From Phialophora verrucosa (Eukaryota; Ascomycota; Eurotiomycetes; Chaetothyriales; Herpotrichiellaceae): a DNA stretch of 64,000 nt. This document shows positions 55,974-64,000 of the stretch, one piece after another. Below the pieces are notes generated by a model that made no database searches, was not told the DNA's origin, and saw nothing but the letters and a program-made list of their open reading frames with translations. The translations under genes were made by a program, and so were the position numbers. The stretch's first letter is position 1; each line of letters opens with the position of its first letter. The stretch is from positions 62,001 through 126,000 of the forward strand of contig MSED01000005.1 of assembly GCA_002099365.1 (NCBI GenBank), given 5' to 3'.

Positions 55974-56995
55974 TTAAGAAGGTGCTAGAAATCCAATACC
56001 CGCCGGCTGCCTCACATCGTAACCGAGTCCGGGAGGACTGCCAGGACCCAAAGGCTGAGGTTTGAGCGCTGGAGGGGTCATTCGCGGGCTTGGAGGAAGC
56101 CTCTGAGGAGTCGGACCCCTCACAGGTGTCGTGGGACCGTTCCCAGCTCGAGATTTGCTGGGACTCCTCCAGAAGAGGTTGTGAAAGAATGATTCCGTGG
56201 GCGTCGCTGACTTCGTTTGCATCGAAGGCGAGCCTGCGGGCTGCAGGCTGAGCTGCTGATCGCGGTTGATGTTCATCGCTCGCGAAGTGCCGTCTGAGGG
56301 GTATGGAGTGACTGATCGAAGAGGTTGCAGGGCAGGAAAAGTTGGCGGTACAGGGGCTGGAAGGACAGGCATAACTGGCGGTGCCGGAGTTGGAAGGACT
56401 GGCATGACTGGCGGCACCGGAGGCACTGGAGAACTCATATATGCTGACGGTGCGTGTGGCGGTGTTGGGAGTAATGACGGCGCTGGAACTGCTGCATATG
56501 CAGGATCGTGGAAAGCGGTCTGCTGGTACTCGTGGTTGTGCTGGGCCGAACTGACACTCCTCGATATCTGGGTCGTGGTAGTGTGCCTGGGCAGAGAATT
56601 AGCACCAGCCGTGTTCATAGCGGTCGTACTCTCGCACCTTACCAGGGCTGGCTGCCATCAGCTGGGTATTGGGAATTGTAGCCACTGTGCATTCCATCAC
56701 CGACGTGCTGGTGCCCATACCCGCCACCATACCCGCCTTCATATCCACCTCCATATTGGTGGCTGTTGCTTTCGTCGTAGTGGTGGTATGCATGCCCGGC
56801 GTAATCGTCCCCGTAGCCATGATCGTTCATGTCGCCGTAGCTCTCGTCATAGTATCCATCATAGTAGCTGTCGTCGTACCAGTAGTCGTCATAGTAGTAC
56901 GAGTCGTCGTAACCCTCGTTGTAATCTCCGTTCCAGCTGTTGTTATTATAGCCGTCGTAGTGATAGTTGCTGTGGTCGTTGTAGTAGTATGACAT
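55974..56995 (-). CDS. Tyr/Asp/Gly-rich low-complexity protein with Pro-rich C-half
   Basis: Exons 56995-56643 and 56586-55974 (321 aa); family not recognised. The first 118 residues are dominated by Y, D, N, G and H (YYYDDYWYDDSYYDGYYDES, then GGGYEGGYGGGYGHQH). After the intron comes a proline-rich part with a tandem repeat, PVMPVLPTPAPPVMPVLPAP, and then a Ser/Pro-rich tail with FFHNLFWRSPSKSRAG and ending FLAPS. The composition is that of prion-like or phase-separating disordered proteins. No signal peptide or membrane helix. The intron acceptor rebuilds a Trp codon (QPW-HTTTT) and both sides are open. The strand assignment is supported because the opposite strand gives only a Val/Ile/Cys-rich shadow. 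Confidence 0.75.
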
Positions 56996-58000
56996 GGTGG
57001 ATGGAGGTGTATGTCTTGGAGGCTAATGAGGGATGGATGTGCAGGCCAGAACAAGAACCGCTGTCAAGCGAGGTTGAAGTTGTCGAATATTGGCAGCATA
57101 AGTCTTGCTCTTCAATGACGCGTATTTGGATAGGTAGGTGCATTGTTTCCAAGTCTTATGGAGCACAAAGATTCGAAGATTGGCGCAGTACCATCACGCA
57201 GGCTTGGCCCAATCCGGCCAGTCACTCAGCAAGCTCCTATTTCTGCTGTGCCATGCTCATGCTGCCTTGGCGACCGCAGCATGGAGTCCTTCCGACGCCA
57301 GCAGCTGCGGCGAAGGATTTGTTGCTATGTGCAAAGCTGGCAGGTAAGCAAGCACTGCTTGCTAGGAGGCGCATTATGCTTTTTCCGGGGTGGTTAATGC
57401 AGAGAGATGCCAAGATTAGAGGCACCAAAAACAAGGGGGTCTCCGTATTTAGCAGGGGGCTGTGACCGGGTTGGTTTAAGCAAGTCGATAAGCTTCCTCC
57501 CCCTGGAATGCCGCCTGGCTTGCCGGAAGTGTGGCGTGCTAAGCTATTTCAGGGATCAAGCCTTTTGTCTTATCCCCGATGCCGAAGGCCATTGATAACT
57601 GGGAAGGCTGATGCCCCTGGAAGGTCATAGGTGGACCGGAGGGCGGAGGTCATTACATCTATTTTCACGGACACCCTGGCTGCTCACCCCCCAGGCTCAT
57701 GTCCCTGACGAGCCAACCAGAGCCACCCATCCGTGTACATGGCCTGCTGCCCAGGAAATCAAGAACCACATGGCCGTGATGTAGTGGACTTGCCGTTCTG
57801 AGCAGCGCTAACTGACTTCCAGTCCCAGGCCTGCTGTCGACCTAGTTTGCACGCGCCGGGTTTGGATCGGAGCAGCAGGCTGACTTGCTTACACCAGAAA
57901 CGCCTCGTGCCAGTGACCAAACAGGAAACATTGCTATTTTGCGAAGGATTGTTCATTCTAACAATTTACACGAGTCAGTCTACCGGAGACCGAAATGTAT
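56996..58000. other. Intergenic region (1.0 kb)
   Basis: Between two minus-strand low-complexity genes. The sequence just upstream of the 56995 ATG reads as a C/A-rich leader on the minus strand. No gene recognised. Confidence 0.4.
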
Positions 58001-59413
58001 CTACTGCTCCCAGGTCGACCTAAACCTGCTCCTTGCCATTGGTGGCATGGGCATGGTAAGCCGCGGCCCCGCGTAGAGTTGGCTGAGAGGATTGAAACGA
58101 AGGTCTCCGTCTCCTGGCGAGGTCGGAGAGAGCACCTCTTCGTCCTCTCTGCATCGTTCGTCTTCCCACGCTGCGTCTTCGTCATCATCTTCTGTAAGCC
58201 CCCGGGCGCCAGACTGACCGCCAGCCCCATTGTCGTACCCCCGAGGGAGCTGCATGGATGCCTCATTGACATTCCCTAATACGCCCCTGCTCTCGAATTC
58301 ATGAAGGCTGGATCCTTGCAGTGGTGTAGGTGTCCTCGGTGTCACCTCGTGCCGCAGCTCTGAGTATTCAGGCGGAGGCTCTGTCGGAATATTGTAGGGC
58401 AGCCGATCATCATCTGGATACGGCTGTTGTCTTTGTGATTGATGTCGCTCGATGGGAAGAGGGGCGTATACGGGAGAAGGGTCATTTGGATCGGGGTAAA
58501 CCTGAATCTCATGGTATAAGGCAACCGATTCTGGATTCTCTTGCTCTTCGGTGTACACGGGATCCTCCTGCCCTTCGGGGTACCCGGGATCTTCCTGCTC
58601 TTCGGCGTACACGGGATCCTCCGCGCCATAGGTGTCTTCGTGCAGGTACGGGTCCATGTCGTCCGGATCCCATTGCTCGGCTCCGTAGTTATCGACTTCA
58701 TCGATGGCCTGTATTCGGTCATCTGAGCGTAGTCCGTAATCCGCCTCTTGAGACCACTCACCTCCGCCATAAGAGATTGCAGCACCGTCTTGGCCTGGGT
58801 ACTGACCGCCTTCTCCATTCCACTCGTGATCATTTTGTCCATCATAAGCATTGACATCCTGCTCATAGTATGCTGGATCGTATTGTTGATCCTGATAGTA
58901 GGAGTTCTCATCGTATTCATTGCCGATCCCCGCATTGCTTCCATTCTTGTACGCTGCCGCGCCCGACGGATCATGCCTCGTATATCCCATTGAGTTGTAG
59001 TTGTTCTCGTAGCCGTAGTCCTCGCCGTAGGCTTCTTTGTTGTACGTATCATCGCCCTCATCAGCTTCATTGTACGCGCCAGACATATAAGCCTCGCCTT
59101 GATAGCCGTCATCAGCAGCAGCGTAGTCGTCGGCCTCATACTCGTTGTTGTAGCCGCCGTCGTGCTGATAGTCGCCGTTGTCATACCCATACTGCGCTCC
59201 ATCCTCGGCGTAGTTTTCGTCGTACTCGTGTTCTTCCTCATAGTGCTCTTGTTCCTCCTCGGGCGCCTCACCATCGGCATCCTGATTTCCGTCGTTCTTG
59301 GCCAAGAGGTAGTCTGTCAATTGCTTGACCACCCGGGATCTGTCGCCGCTAGCAACGGCGGCCAACAGCAAAGCGGTTTCGTGGATTTCAGCACGCCAGT
59401 GCTCGTCTGGCAT
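58001..59413 (-). CDS. Tyr/Asp/Glu-rich low-complexity protein
   Basis: Single exon, 470 aa; family not recognised. The first 42 residues look folded and helical (HETALLLAAVASGDRSRVVK, QLTDYLLAKNDG). Residues about 45-290 are a long acidic Tyr/Asp/Glu/Asn/Gly-rich region (HYEEEHEYDENYAEDGAQYG, YNNEYEADDYAAADDGY). At about residues 265-292 a perfect 9-residue repeat occurs three times (DPVYAEEQE, DPGYPEGQE, DPVYTEEQE), coded by three exact 27-bp units at 58538-58618. The C-terminal part has Pro-rich and acidic stretches (TEDDDEDAAWEDERCREDEE) and ends RSRFRSTWEQ. No membrane segment. Composition again suggests disorder. Tandem with the Tyr/Asp/Gly gene, same strand. Confidence 0.78.
   Translation of the reverse strand: MPDEHWRAEIHETALLLAAVASGDRSRVVKQLTDYLLAKNDGNQDADGEAPEEEQEHYEEEHEYDENYAEDGAQYGYDNGDYQHDGGYNNEYEADDYAAADDGYQGEAYMSGAYNEADEGDDTYNKEAYGEDYGYENNYNSMGYTRHDPSGAAAYKNGSNAGIGNEYDENSYYQDQQYDPAYYEQDVNAYDGQNDHEWNGEGGQYPGQDGAAISYGGGEWSQEADYGLRSDDRIQAIDEVDNYGAEQWDPDDMDPYLHEDTYGAEDPVYAEEQEDPGYPEGQEDPVYTEEQENPESVALYHEIQVYPDPNDPSPVYAPLPIERHQSQRQQPYPDDDRLPYNIPTEPPPEYSELRHEVTPRTPTPLQGSSLHEFESRGVLGNVNEASMQLPRGYDNGAGGQSGARGLTEDDDEDAAWEDERCREDEEVLSPTSPGDGDLRFNPLSQLYAGPRLTMPMPPMARSRFRSTWEQ
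58538..58618. repeat. Three 27-bp tandem units inside the Tyr/Asp/Glu-rich gene
   Basis: Units at 58538-58564, 58565-58591 and 58592-58618, with few differences; each ends TACxCGGGATC. They keep the reading frame and add 9 residues each. Confidence 0.85.
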
Positions 59414-60210
59414 TTCTCAGTTCTTCGACTTCAATTCATTGGGTGTCGACGTCGTCGCTGTTCAATTTCCTTGGTTTCGACGGTGACGCGGATTGCAGTG
59501 TTGTGGGTGTTTGAAGTCTGGCCATGCAGCCCTAAGGATACCTTGCAGATGAAAAACAACGTCCTGCCTCAGGTGGCGGAACCCCAAAGCGCCAAGGTTG
59601 GCCGACCTAGACGAGGCTCAGTCGTCGAAGCTCCGTGCGACTGTGGAGGCTCCGCAGTCGAGATGGAGACTGGGACTGGAGCGTACCTCGTACACACGTG
59701 TAAGCTCTGGACGGGCCAGACAAGGATAGAAGCCGACCGAGTCATCGATTAAGCCTTAGCTCAAAATAGTTGGTAACATGGCCCTTTCTAAGCTGTCATC
59801 ATTAACCGGCCCGAAGAGGGAGTGGGTGGGGGGAGGTTGGGATCCACCCGCGCGCCGAGACAGGAGCCATTACTCGTACTGGGGGGGTTCATGTAGAAAA
59901 GTGGGCCACGCCAGGCATGACTTACTAGCGACTAAAGCCGGTCGCAGTCACTCAACCTCCCAATACTATCGATCGGGCCAGATGGTGTCTGGGCTGAGCG
60001 TCTGTATTCGTAGGGAGGCGGTGCGGCTTCTCACCCACAGAATAACACCCGAGATTACTATGGTACGGTGACATCTAAAATTGGGTGTACCCTTTCTGGT
60101 CACTCTGTCGGCGAGGGTGAGGCTTGGGGGCTTTCGACTTCCAATGTCGAGACTCAGTCAGCCCTTGCGGGTACCTTCAATTTTTAGCAGCTCTCTTAGC
60201 AAACCTCTGG

Positions 60211-60220
60211 GATATAAGGG
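60211..60220 (+). promoter_or_regulatory. TATA box of the Gly/Asn/His-rich gene (GATATAAGGG)
   Basis: 175 bp before the ATG and about 39 bp before the triplet leader, the same layout as at 47621. Confidence 0.55.
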
Positions 60221-60251
60221 TAGCAGGAATCCCGCGTATCATCATCACTCA

Positions 60252-60305
60252 CAGCAACAACAGCAGCAGCAACAACAACAGCAACAACAACAGCAACAAC
60301 AACAG
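60252..60305 (+). repeat. (CAA/CAG)18 triplet repeat in the 5' leader
   Basis: Eighteen uninterrupted CAR triplets. They are in an open frame that stops one base before the ATG at 60388, but their place just after a TATA box points to untranslated leader. Confidence 0.85.
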
Positions 60306-60387
60306 CCTCTACGACTTCAGTTACTTCACCACTTTTCAATACGACCATCTTTGAAGCTTACCCACTTTATTCCATCCACTACATAAA

Positions 60388-61506
60388 ATGGCGTGGCTCG
60401 GCGTAGCCGGTGACTTCCTTGGCCTGGGCGGCGGCGGCGACTCGTCTGCTTCAGCCGATGCTTCTGCAAACTCTACTTCCGATTCCAGCGCGGATTCATC
60501 CAACTCGAACCAGAACAAGACAGTTCGTCTCTCTAAGCCAGATCGCTGCTGCCCAAAGCTGTGCATCTCGGTCTCTCTTCCTCAGGGGAATCCGCGCTGA
60601 CAGCGACACAGGGTGACCAAAATTTGAAGGGTGGTGACCAAAACACCAGCCAGCAAGGAGGTGATAACACCAATACGGTATGTACTCCAGAGACACTCAC
60701 GGGTCGTGGACCTTGTTGAGCACTGTGGTTCTTTACCTGTTTGCTGACTTGTTCGTTGTCCTCAGAACGGAGGAGGCACATCATCCAGCAACGGTAACTC
60801 TATAGGATCGGTCCAGGGCGGCGGCGGCGGCAATGCATCAGGGAACTCTGTCAGCGGCATCAGCGCCGACGGAGGCAACGCTCAAGGTGGAGAGGCTGAC
60901 GCCCAGGGGGGAGATGTCGACAACTCCATCCCCATCACGGCCAACCAGAACTTCAACCCGAACAACAGCTTTGACCCCCACGAATCCTTCAACCCCAACC
61001 AGAGCCAGACGTTCCAGTTCAACTTCGGAGGCTCGTTCGGCGGCGGCGGCGGCGGCCACCACGGTCATCACATGGGTGGAGCAGAAGACGATGGTTGTTT
61101 TGGCGGCGGCATGCAACCTCATATGCAGCAACACCCGCAGCAGTATGATGACAACGAGATGTATGACGATGAGGGCGGGTACCAGCACGAGCAATATCCT
61201 AGCCACGGCATGCAAGGCGGCGACGAAGAAGAAGAGGATCCCTCCTACGCACACGCTGCGGCCGGCTACGGCGGCGCCAGCAGCTTCGCCCGTACCACTG
61301 GCGGCGGTATGATGCATCAGCCGGACGACTCTCATATGGCAGCCAGCGCCGGCGGTATGATGGGCGGCTACCCCGGCCACGGTGAAGATATGGGAGAGGG
61401 TGAGGAAGAGTACGATGAAGACCCACAACATGGAGGCTACGACGAGGAAGAACACTATCCTCAGCAGGCGGCCGGCGGATATGGGCAGCCTCAGGTGGCT
61501 TACTAA
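60388..61506 (+). CDS. Gly/Asn/Gln/His-rich low-complexity protein
   Basis: Exons 60388-60522, 60612-60677 and 60766-61506 (313 aa); family not recognised. Begins MAWLGVAGDFLGLGGGGDSS with a Ser/Asp-rich stretch, then GDQNLKGGDQNTSQQGGDN, a Gly/Asn/Ser part, and a repeat NFNPNNSFDPHESFNPNQSQ followed by FQFNFGGSFGGGGGGHHGHH. The C-half is acidic and rich in Met, Gly, Tyr and His (QYDDNEMYDDEGGYQHEQYP, AGGMMGGYPGHGEDMGEGEE) and ends QPQVAY. The first intron uses the acceptor at 60611 with a CTGAC branch 12 nt upstream; a closer CAG at 60575 would bring a stop. All three exons share the same composition. Core promoter and triplet leader match those of the 47815 gene. Confidence 0.75.
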
Positions 61507-61846
61507 AGGGTCTGCTGTGGTATGGCCTGTGTGGCTGAGTTGGGCGGGAGAACCTACTATGCTATTCCTTCCCCCTTACTCTGTGGTCCTCGAGAGATTT
61601 GTTCATGGAATGGTGCATTGGTCATTACCGGCGGTTGGAGTTGCTGTTGATATTGCACGGATTGCCATTTGAAGATAGTGAAAGCTTTGTGATGGGAGTC
61701 GCATTTGTTTAGACAAAAAGCCGCCCGTGGCACATTGAGAACAATCTTCGCAGCGGATCCAATCTATGTCAGGATTTTCAACTTCTGCTATTCCATACGC
61801 GTCATGGCGAGCCCATACTCTCATCTCAACTCGCCCAGCTCGGAAG
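61507..61846. other. Convergent 3' flanks (340 bp)
   Basis: Between convergent stop codons; nothing recognised. Confidence 0.4.
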
Positions 61847-63437
61847 CTAGTGACCGCACAAACTCGGGATCATGCTGGCCTTTACCCCGACCAGTCCATC
61901 AATGTATGCCAAGAAAGTCTGCACAGGAATCAAGTCTATCAGACCAAGACTCGGGTTTGAACTCCTCAGCACTTGTCCACCCCACAGTACCCGAACATAG
62001 TAGCAGCCTTGACGGGAGTACAATTCGAAGACGACCTCTGAGCCCATTCCAGGCCATACCATTACATCCACCTGCAGGATGCTAAGAAGGCGAGACACGG
62101 AACCATCGTGCGCCTGCGAGTCTGTGTTAGCCTAAAGCAGTACTAACGGGTACAGGCACAATTAACAACGCGAGAGACACCGTGGCCACGCGCAGAGTGG
62201 GAGAACTCACAACATTATGTCGGTAGATTACTGGAGAGGTGGAATTCATCGCATCGCGGAGGTTCTGCGCCAGCTCTGCCATGTAGATCCCGAAGCTGGC
62301 CGCGGACGCAAGCAGTGACGAGGGACTGTCTCGGTAGATGAAGGAGTATTCATATTGACCTCTCCGGAACACTGCTTCGGCGTCCGCTTGAGTGATGCAG
62401 TTGGATGAATTGCCAATTTGGCACGGAAGCGGCTTCTGGTGACAGAGGCGTGCGGACAGATTGTCGAAGTAATGATCGAACCAATTGTGCCACCCTGAAT
62501 CACTAGAGTTCACCCCACTCACAGAATCAAGTTTGGCGAACAGAGGAACCGAGTCGTTGAGGTGCAAGGTCCAGTTTGCAGTGTCACTGCCCACTCCGTA
62601 CGACGAGTAGAGGTCGCTCGCTGCGGAGCATGTGTACGCCGGCTCAAGACTATCGATGCTGTCGGGCTGAATGAGCACGGACACCGGCAGGTCGCGAAGG
62701 CCAGGATATTGTCCCTCCACGATTTGGCCTGCAACCTGCGAGGTAATGACATTATTGGTCACACGGTACTTGACTGCCGAGGAGTTGTAGGAGGACGGGA
62801 TGAAGTTGAGTAAGTCGTGGTAAACACCAAAGATATCTCGGCCGTGTTGTCGAGAGTCGTTCAGACCTGAGCCAGTAATCTGCGGGAATTGGCACGACCC
62901 ATTGAACCCTTCCGGTGCCAAAGGGTTGGAAGGGGAAGTGAAGACTTGCCAGTTCACCTGAGCCGATGATCCATCAGGTCGCGGGACGCCATAGTAGAAC
63001 AGCGCTTCGTCGTCACAGTCCCAGGCGTAAGACTCGCGCGGAAAGGCGTTGGACGCGTATGGTGTTCGCTTGTGATGCCGGTGGATCTAGGAATTGTCAG
63101 CCGGAGGGCTCGTGAAGAAAAGGTCACTACATACAATCTCGACATATTCGAGGGTATATTCCGGAGAAACAGGAGGATACTCTTTGGCCCTGACGTGTGG
63201 CATATTGCACCAATTATAAGTGCTGTATGATGTTGACGCGGGCGTGATTGATGAGTTGAAAACGAAGCCATCGATCCCTGTGCCATTCACGACATATTCC
63301 AGATTGTTGATATTCGTGTCGTTGGGTGGATGCCATGCCAGATTCACACGTGGGGAGGATTGAGAGCAATTAGACTGGGCCACAACCTGGTAGGTTAATG
63401 AGCCCATCAGTAGCACATCGCGCAGTCGTTGGACCAT
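61847..63437 (-). CDS. Histidine acid phosphatase (branch 2; phytase/MINPP-like), secreted
   Basis: Exons 63437-63135, 63086-62211 and 62113-61847 (481 aa). Catalytic N-terminal motif R104-H105-H-K-R108-T-P110, formed across intron 1 (EI|IHRHHKRTPYASN), and C-terminal HD motif A394-H395-D396-G, formed across intron 2 (YRHNV|AHDGSVS). Other family marks: FPQITGSGLNDSRQHGRDIF, YRVTNNVITSQVA, QPDSIDSLEPAYTC, FYRRGQ-like and GMGSEVVFELYS. The glycine of the usual RHG is a histidine here. N-terminal MVQRLRDVLLMGSLTYQVVA reads as a short signal peptide; at least eight N-glycosylation sequons fit secretion. It hydrolyses phosphate monoesters, possibly phytate. Upstream DNA has PHO-type boxes. Confidence 0.92.
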
Positions 63438-63690
63438 TGTGTTCTGGTAGAGCTGAGAAGTAAGGGCATCGAACGAGGTCAACAAGTAGGTGACCAGCCC
63501 TGAAAAGATGGGAGAGGGGTGGGTGCTCTGCATGATAAAGGTTACATTGTCGCGGAGCTCAACCTCCTCCCAGCAACGCACGTTGCCGGTAGAGGGTTGC
63601 TGTTTACGACTGCATCGTAGCGCCGGGAGAAGAGTTACCTAGTGAGTCCATGGGACATGCTCGACAACGCAGAAGGTTGCCGTCGCTTCG

Positions 63691-63697
63691 CACGTGG
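63691..63697. promoter_or_regulatory. CACGTGG E-box (PHO-type site)
   Basis: Matches the high-affinity core bound by Pho4/NUC-1-type bHLH factors; about 255 bp upstream of the phosphatase ATG. Confidence 0.5.
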
Positions 63698-63754
63698 TGA
63701 GTTTCGGGGGAATTTTAGAAGTCAATGTCGTTGGTGGCCTTCTGCTGGTCAAAA

Positions 63755-63760
63755 CACGTG
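63755..63760. promoter_or_regulatory. Second CACGTG E-box
   Basis: About 318 bp upstream of the phosphatase ATG and 64 bp from the first box. Confidence 0.45.
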
Positions 63761-63846
63761 CAGGGCTGCGATTAATGACTGGATGATGGACCGTAGCGCG
63801 GAGCGAAGCCGGAGTGGCAGAGGGGCGAGATCTTATCTTATCTCCG

Positions 63847-63854
63847 TGACGTCA
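63847..63854. promoter_or_regulatory. Perfect TGACGTCA (CRE/bZIP site)
   Basis: Full palindromic ATF/CREB half-site pair, about 410 bp upstream of the phosphatase ATG. Confidence 0.45.
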
Positions 63855-64000
63855 TGAAGCAACAAGATCCCCCGCGAGCGGGGCAGCCTCGGCTATCCGA
63901 GAATGGAAATTGTGTGCGGGGTTCGTAAGCCTTCGTGGCCTTCATATGAATGTATGCTGACAGCAGTCGTCAGAAGGAGAGTGAGAGCTGGATGGAATAG

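Larger units (their letters stand above)
59414..60387. promoter_or_regulatory. Divergent region with TATA box and CAR-repeat leader
   Basis: About 970 bp between divergent low-complexity genes. The plus side has GATATAAGGG at 60211-60220 and a CAA/CAG repeat at 60252-60305. Nothing coding recognised. Confidence 0.5.
63438..64000. promoter_or_regulatory. Upstream region of the phosphatase gene
   Basis: 563 bp to the window edge. It contains CACGTGG at 63691-63697, CACGTG at 63755-63760, TGACGTCA at 63847-63854, and an inverted GCGGGG pair at about 63870-63883. The region may be shared with a gene beyond the edge. Confidence 0.5.

Noticed and set aside
56266..57465. Plus-strand ORF of 399 residues
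   Set aside because: It is antisense to the Tyr/Asp-rich gene; its Val/Ile/Gly bias is the mirror of TAY/GAY codons, and it matches no family.
58342..59280. Minus-strand ORF of 312 residues, rich in Met, Thr and Arg
   Set aside because: Shifted-frame shadow of the Tyr/Asp/Glu-rich gene.
60081..60386. Poly-Gln ORF of 101 residues upstream of the Gly/Asn/His-rich gene
   Set aside because: It spans a TATA box and the probable transcription start, and stops one base before the main ATG; more likely promoter and leader than a protein.

Overview
The window is nuclear DNA from a filamentous ascomycete (Pezizomycotina). The evidence is the many short introns (about 41-118 nt) with GTNNGT-type donors and CTRAC/CTGAC branch sites, two Zn(II)2Cys6 regulators, PAS kinase, sterol acyltransferase, a cell-wall-integrity MAPKK, a Mug113-type GIY-YIG protein and a secreted fungal histidine phosphatase. 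The order within Pezizomycotina cannot be settled by eye; Dothideomycetes or a relative is a guess. I saw no rRNA, tRNA, transposon or CRISPR array.

Layout. 0-1.6 kb: 5' part of AP-1 gamma-adaptin, running off the left edge. 1.9-6.6 kb: a Zn2Cys6 factor, a flavodoxin-fold quinone reductase and a Rieske oxygenase, all on the plus strand. 7-8.7 kb: sterol O-acyltransferase. 9.7-24.6 kb: housekeeping and signalling genes, namely an F-box/LRR protein with a C-terminal CaaX box, PAS kinase, a TBC Rab-GAP, a Ppk6-like protein with acidic WGDF motifs, an unrecognised 187-aa gene and a Yippee protein. 26.5-37.9 kb: a zinc alcohol dehydrogenase, a triple-KH RNA-binding protein, MKK1/2-type MAPKK, an FMN hydroxyacid oxidase and a DUF1766/GIY-YIG protein. 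39.2-44.4 kb: a second Zn2Cys6 factor, an alpha/beta hydrolase and an FAD monooxygenase, a possible small catabolic cluster.

45.2-61.5 kb is the unusual part. Five genes for low-complexity, probably disordered proteins (FGDDHPAH-repeat; His/Asp/Gly; Tyr/Asp/Gly; Tyr/Asp/Glu; Gly/Asn/Gln/His) alternate with two claudin-like four-helix membrane proteins (Fig1-like and SUR7/PalI-like). The two plus-strand disordered genes share a core promoter layout: a GATATAAGG TATA box followed about 38 bp later by a CAN-triplet leader. The best reading is an undescribed locus of cell-periphery or septum-type disordered proteins with membrane partners; this is inference.

61.8-64 kb: a histidine acid phosphatase whose upstream DNA carries two CACGTG boxes, a TGACGTCA site and an inverted GCGGGG pair. 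Exon borders were set by reading splice signals and checking phase by hand; all spliced frames given close exactly.
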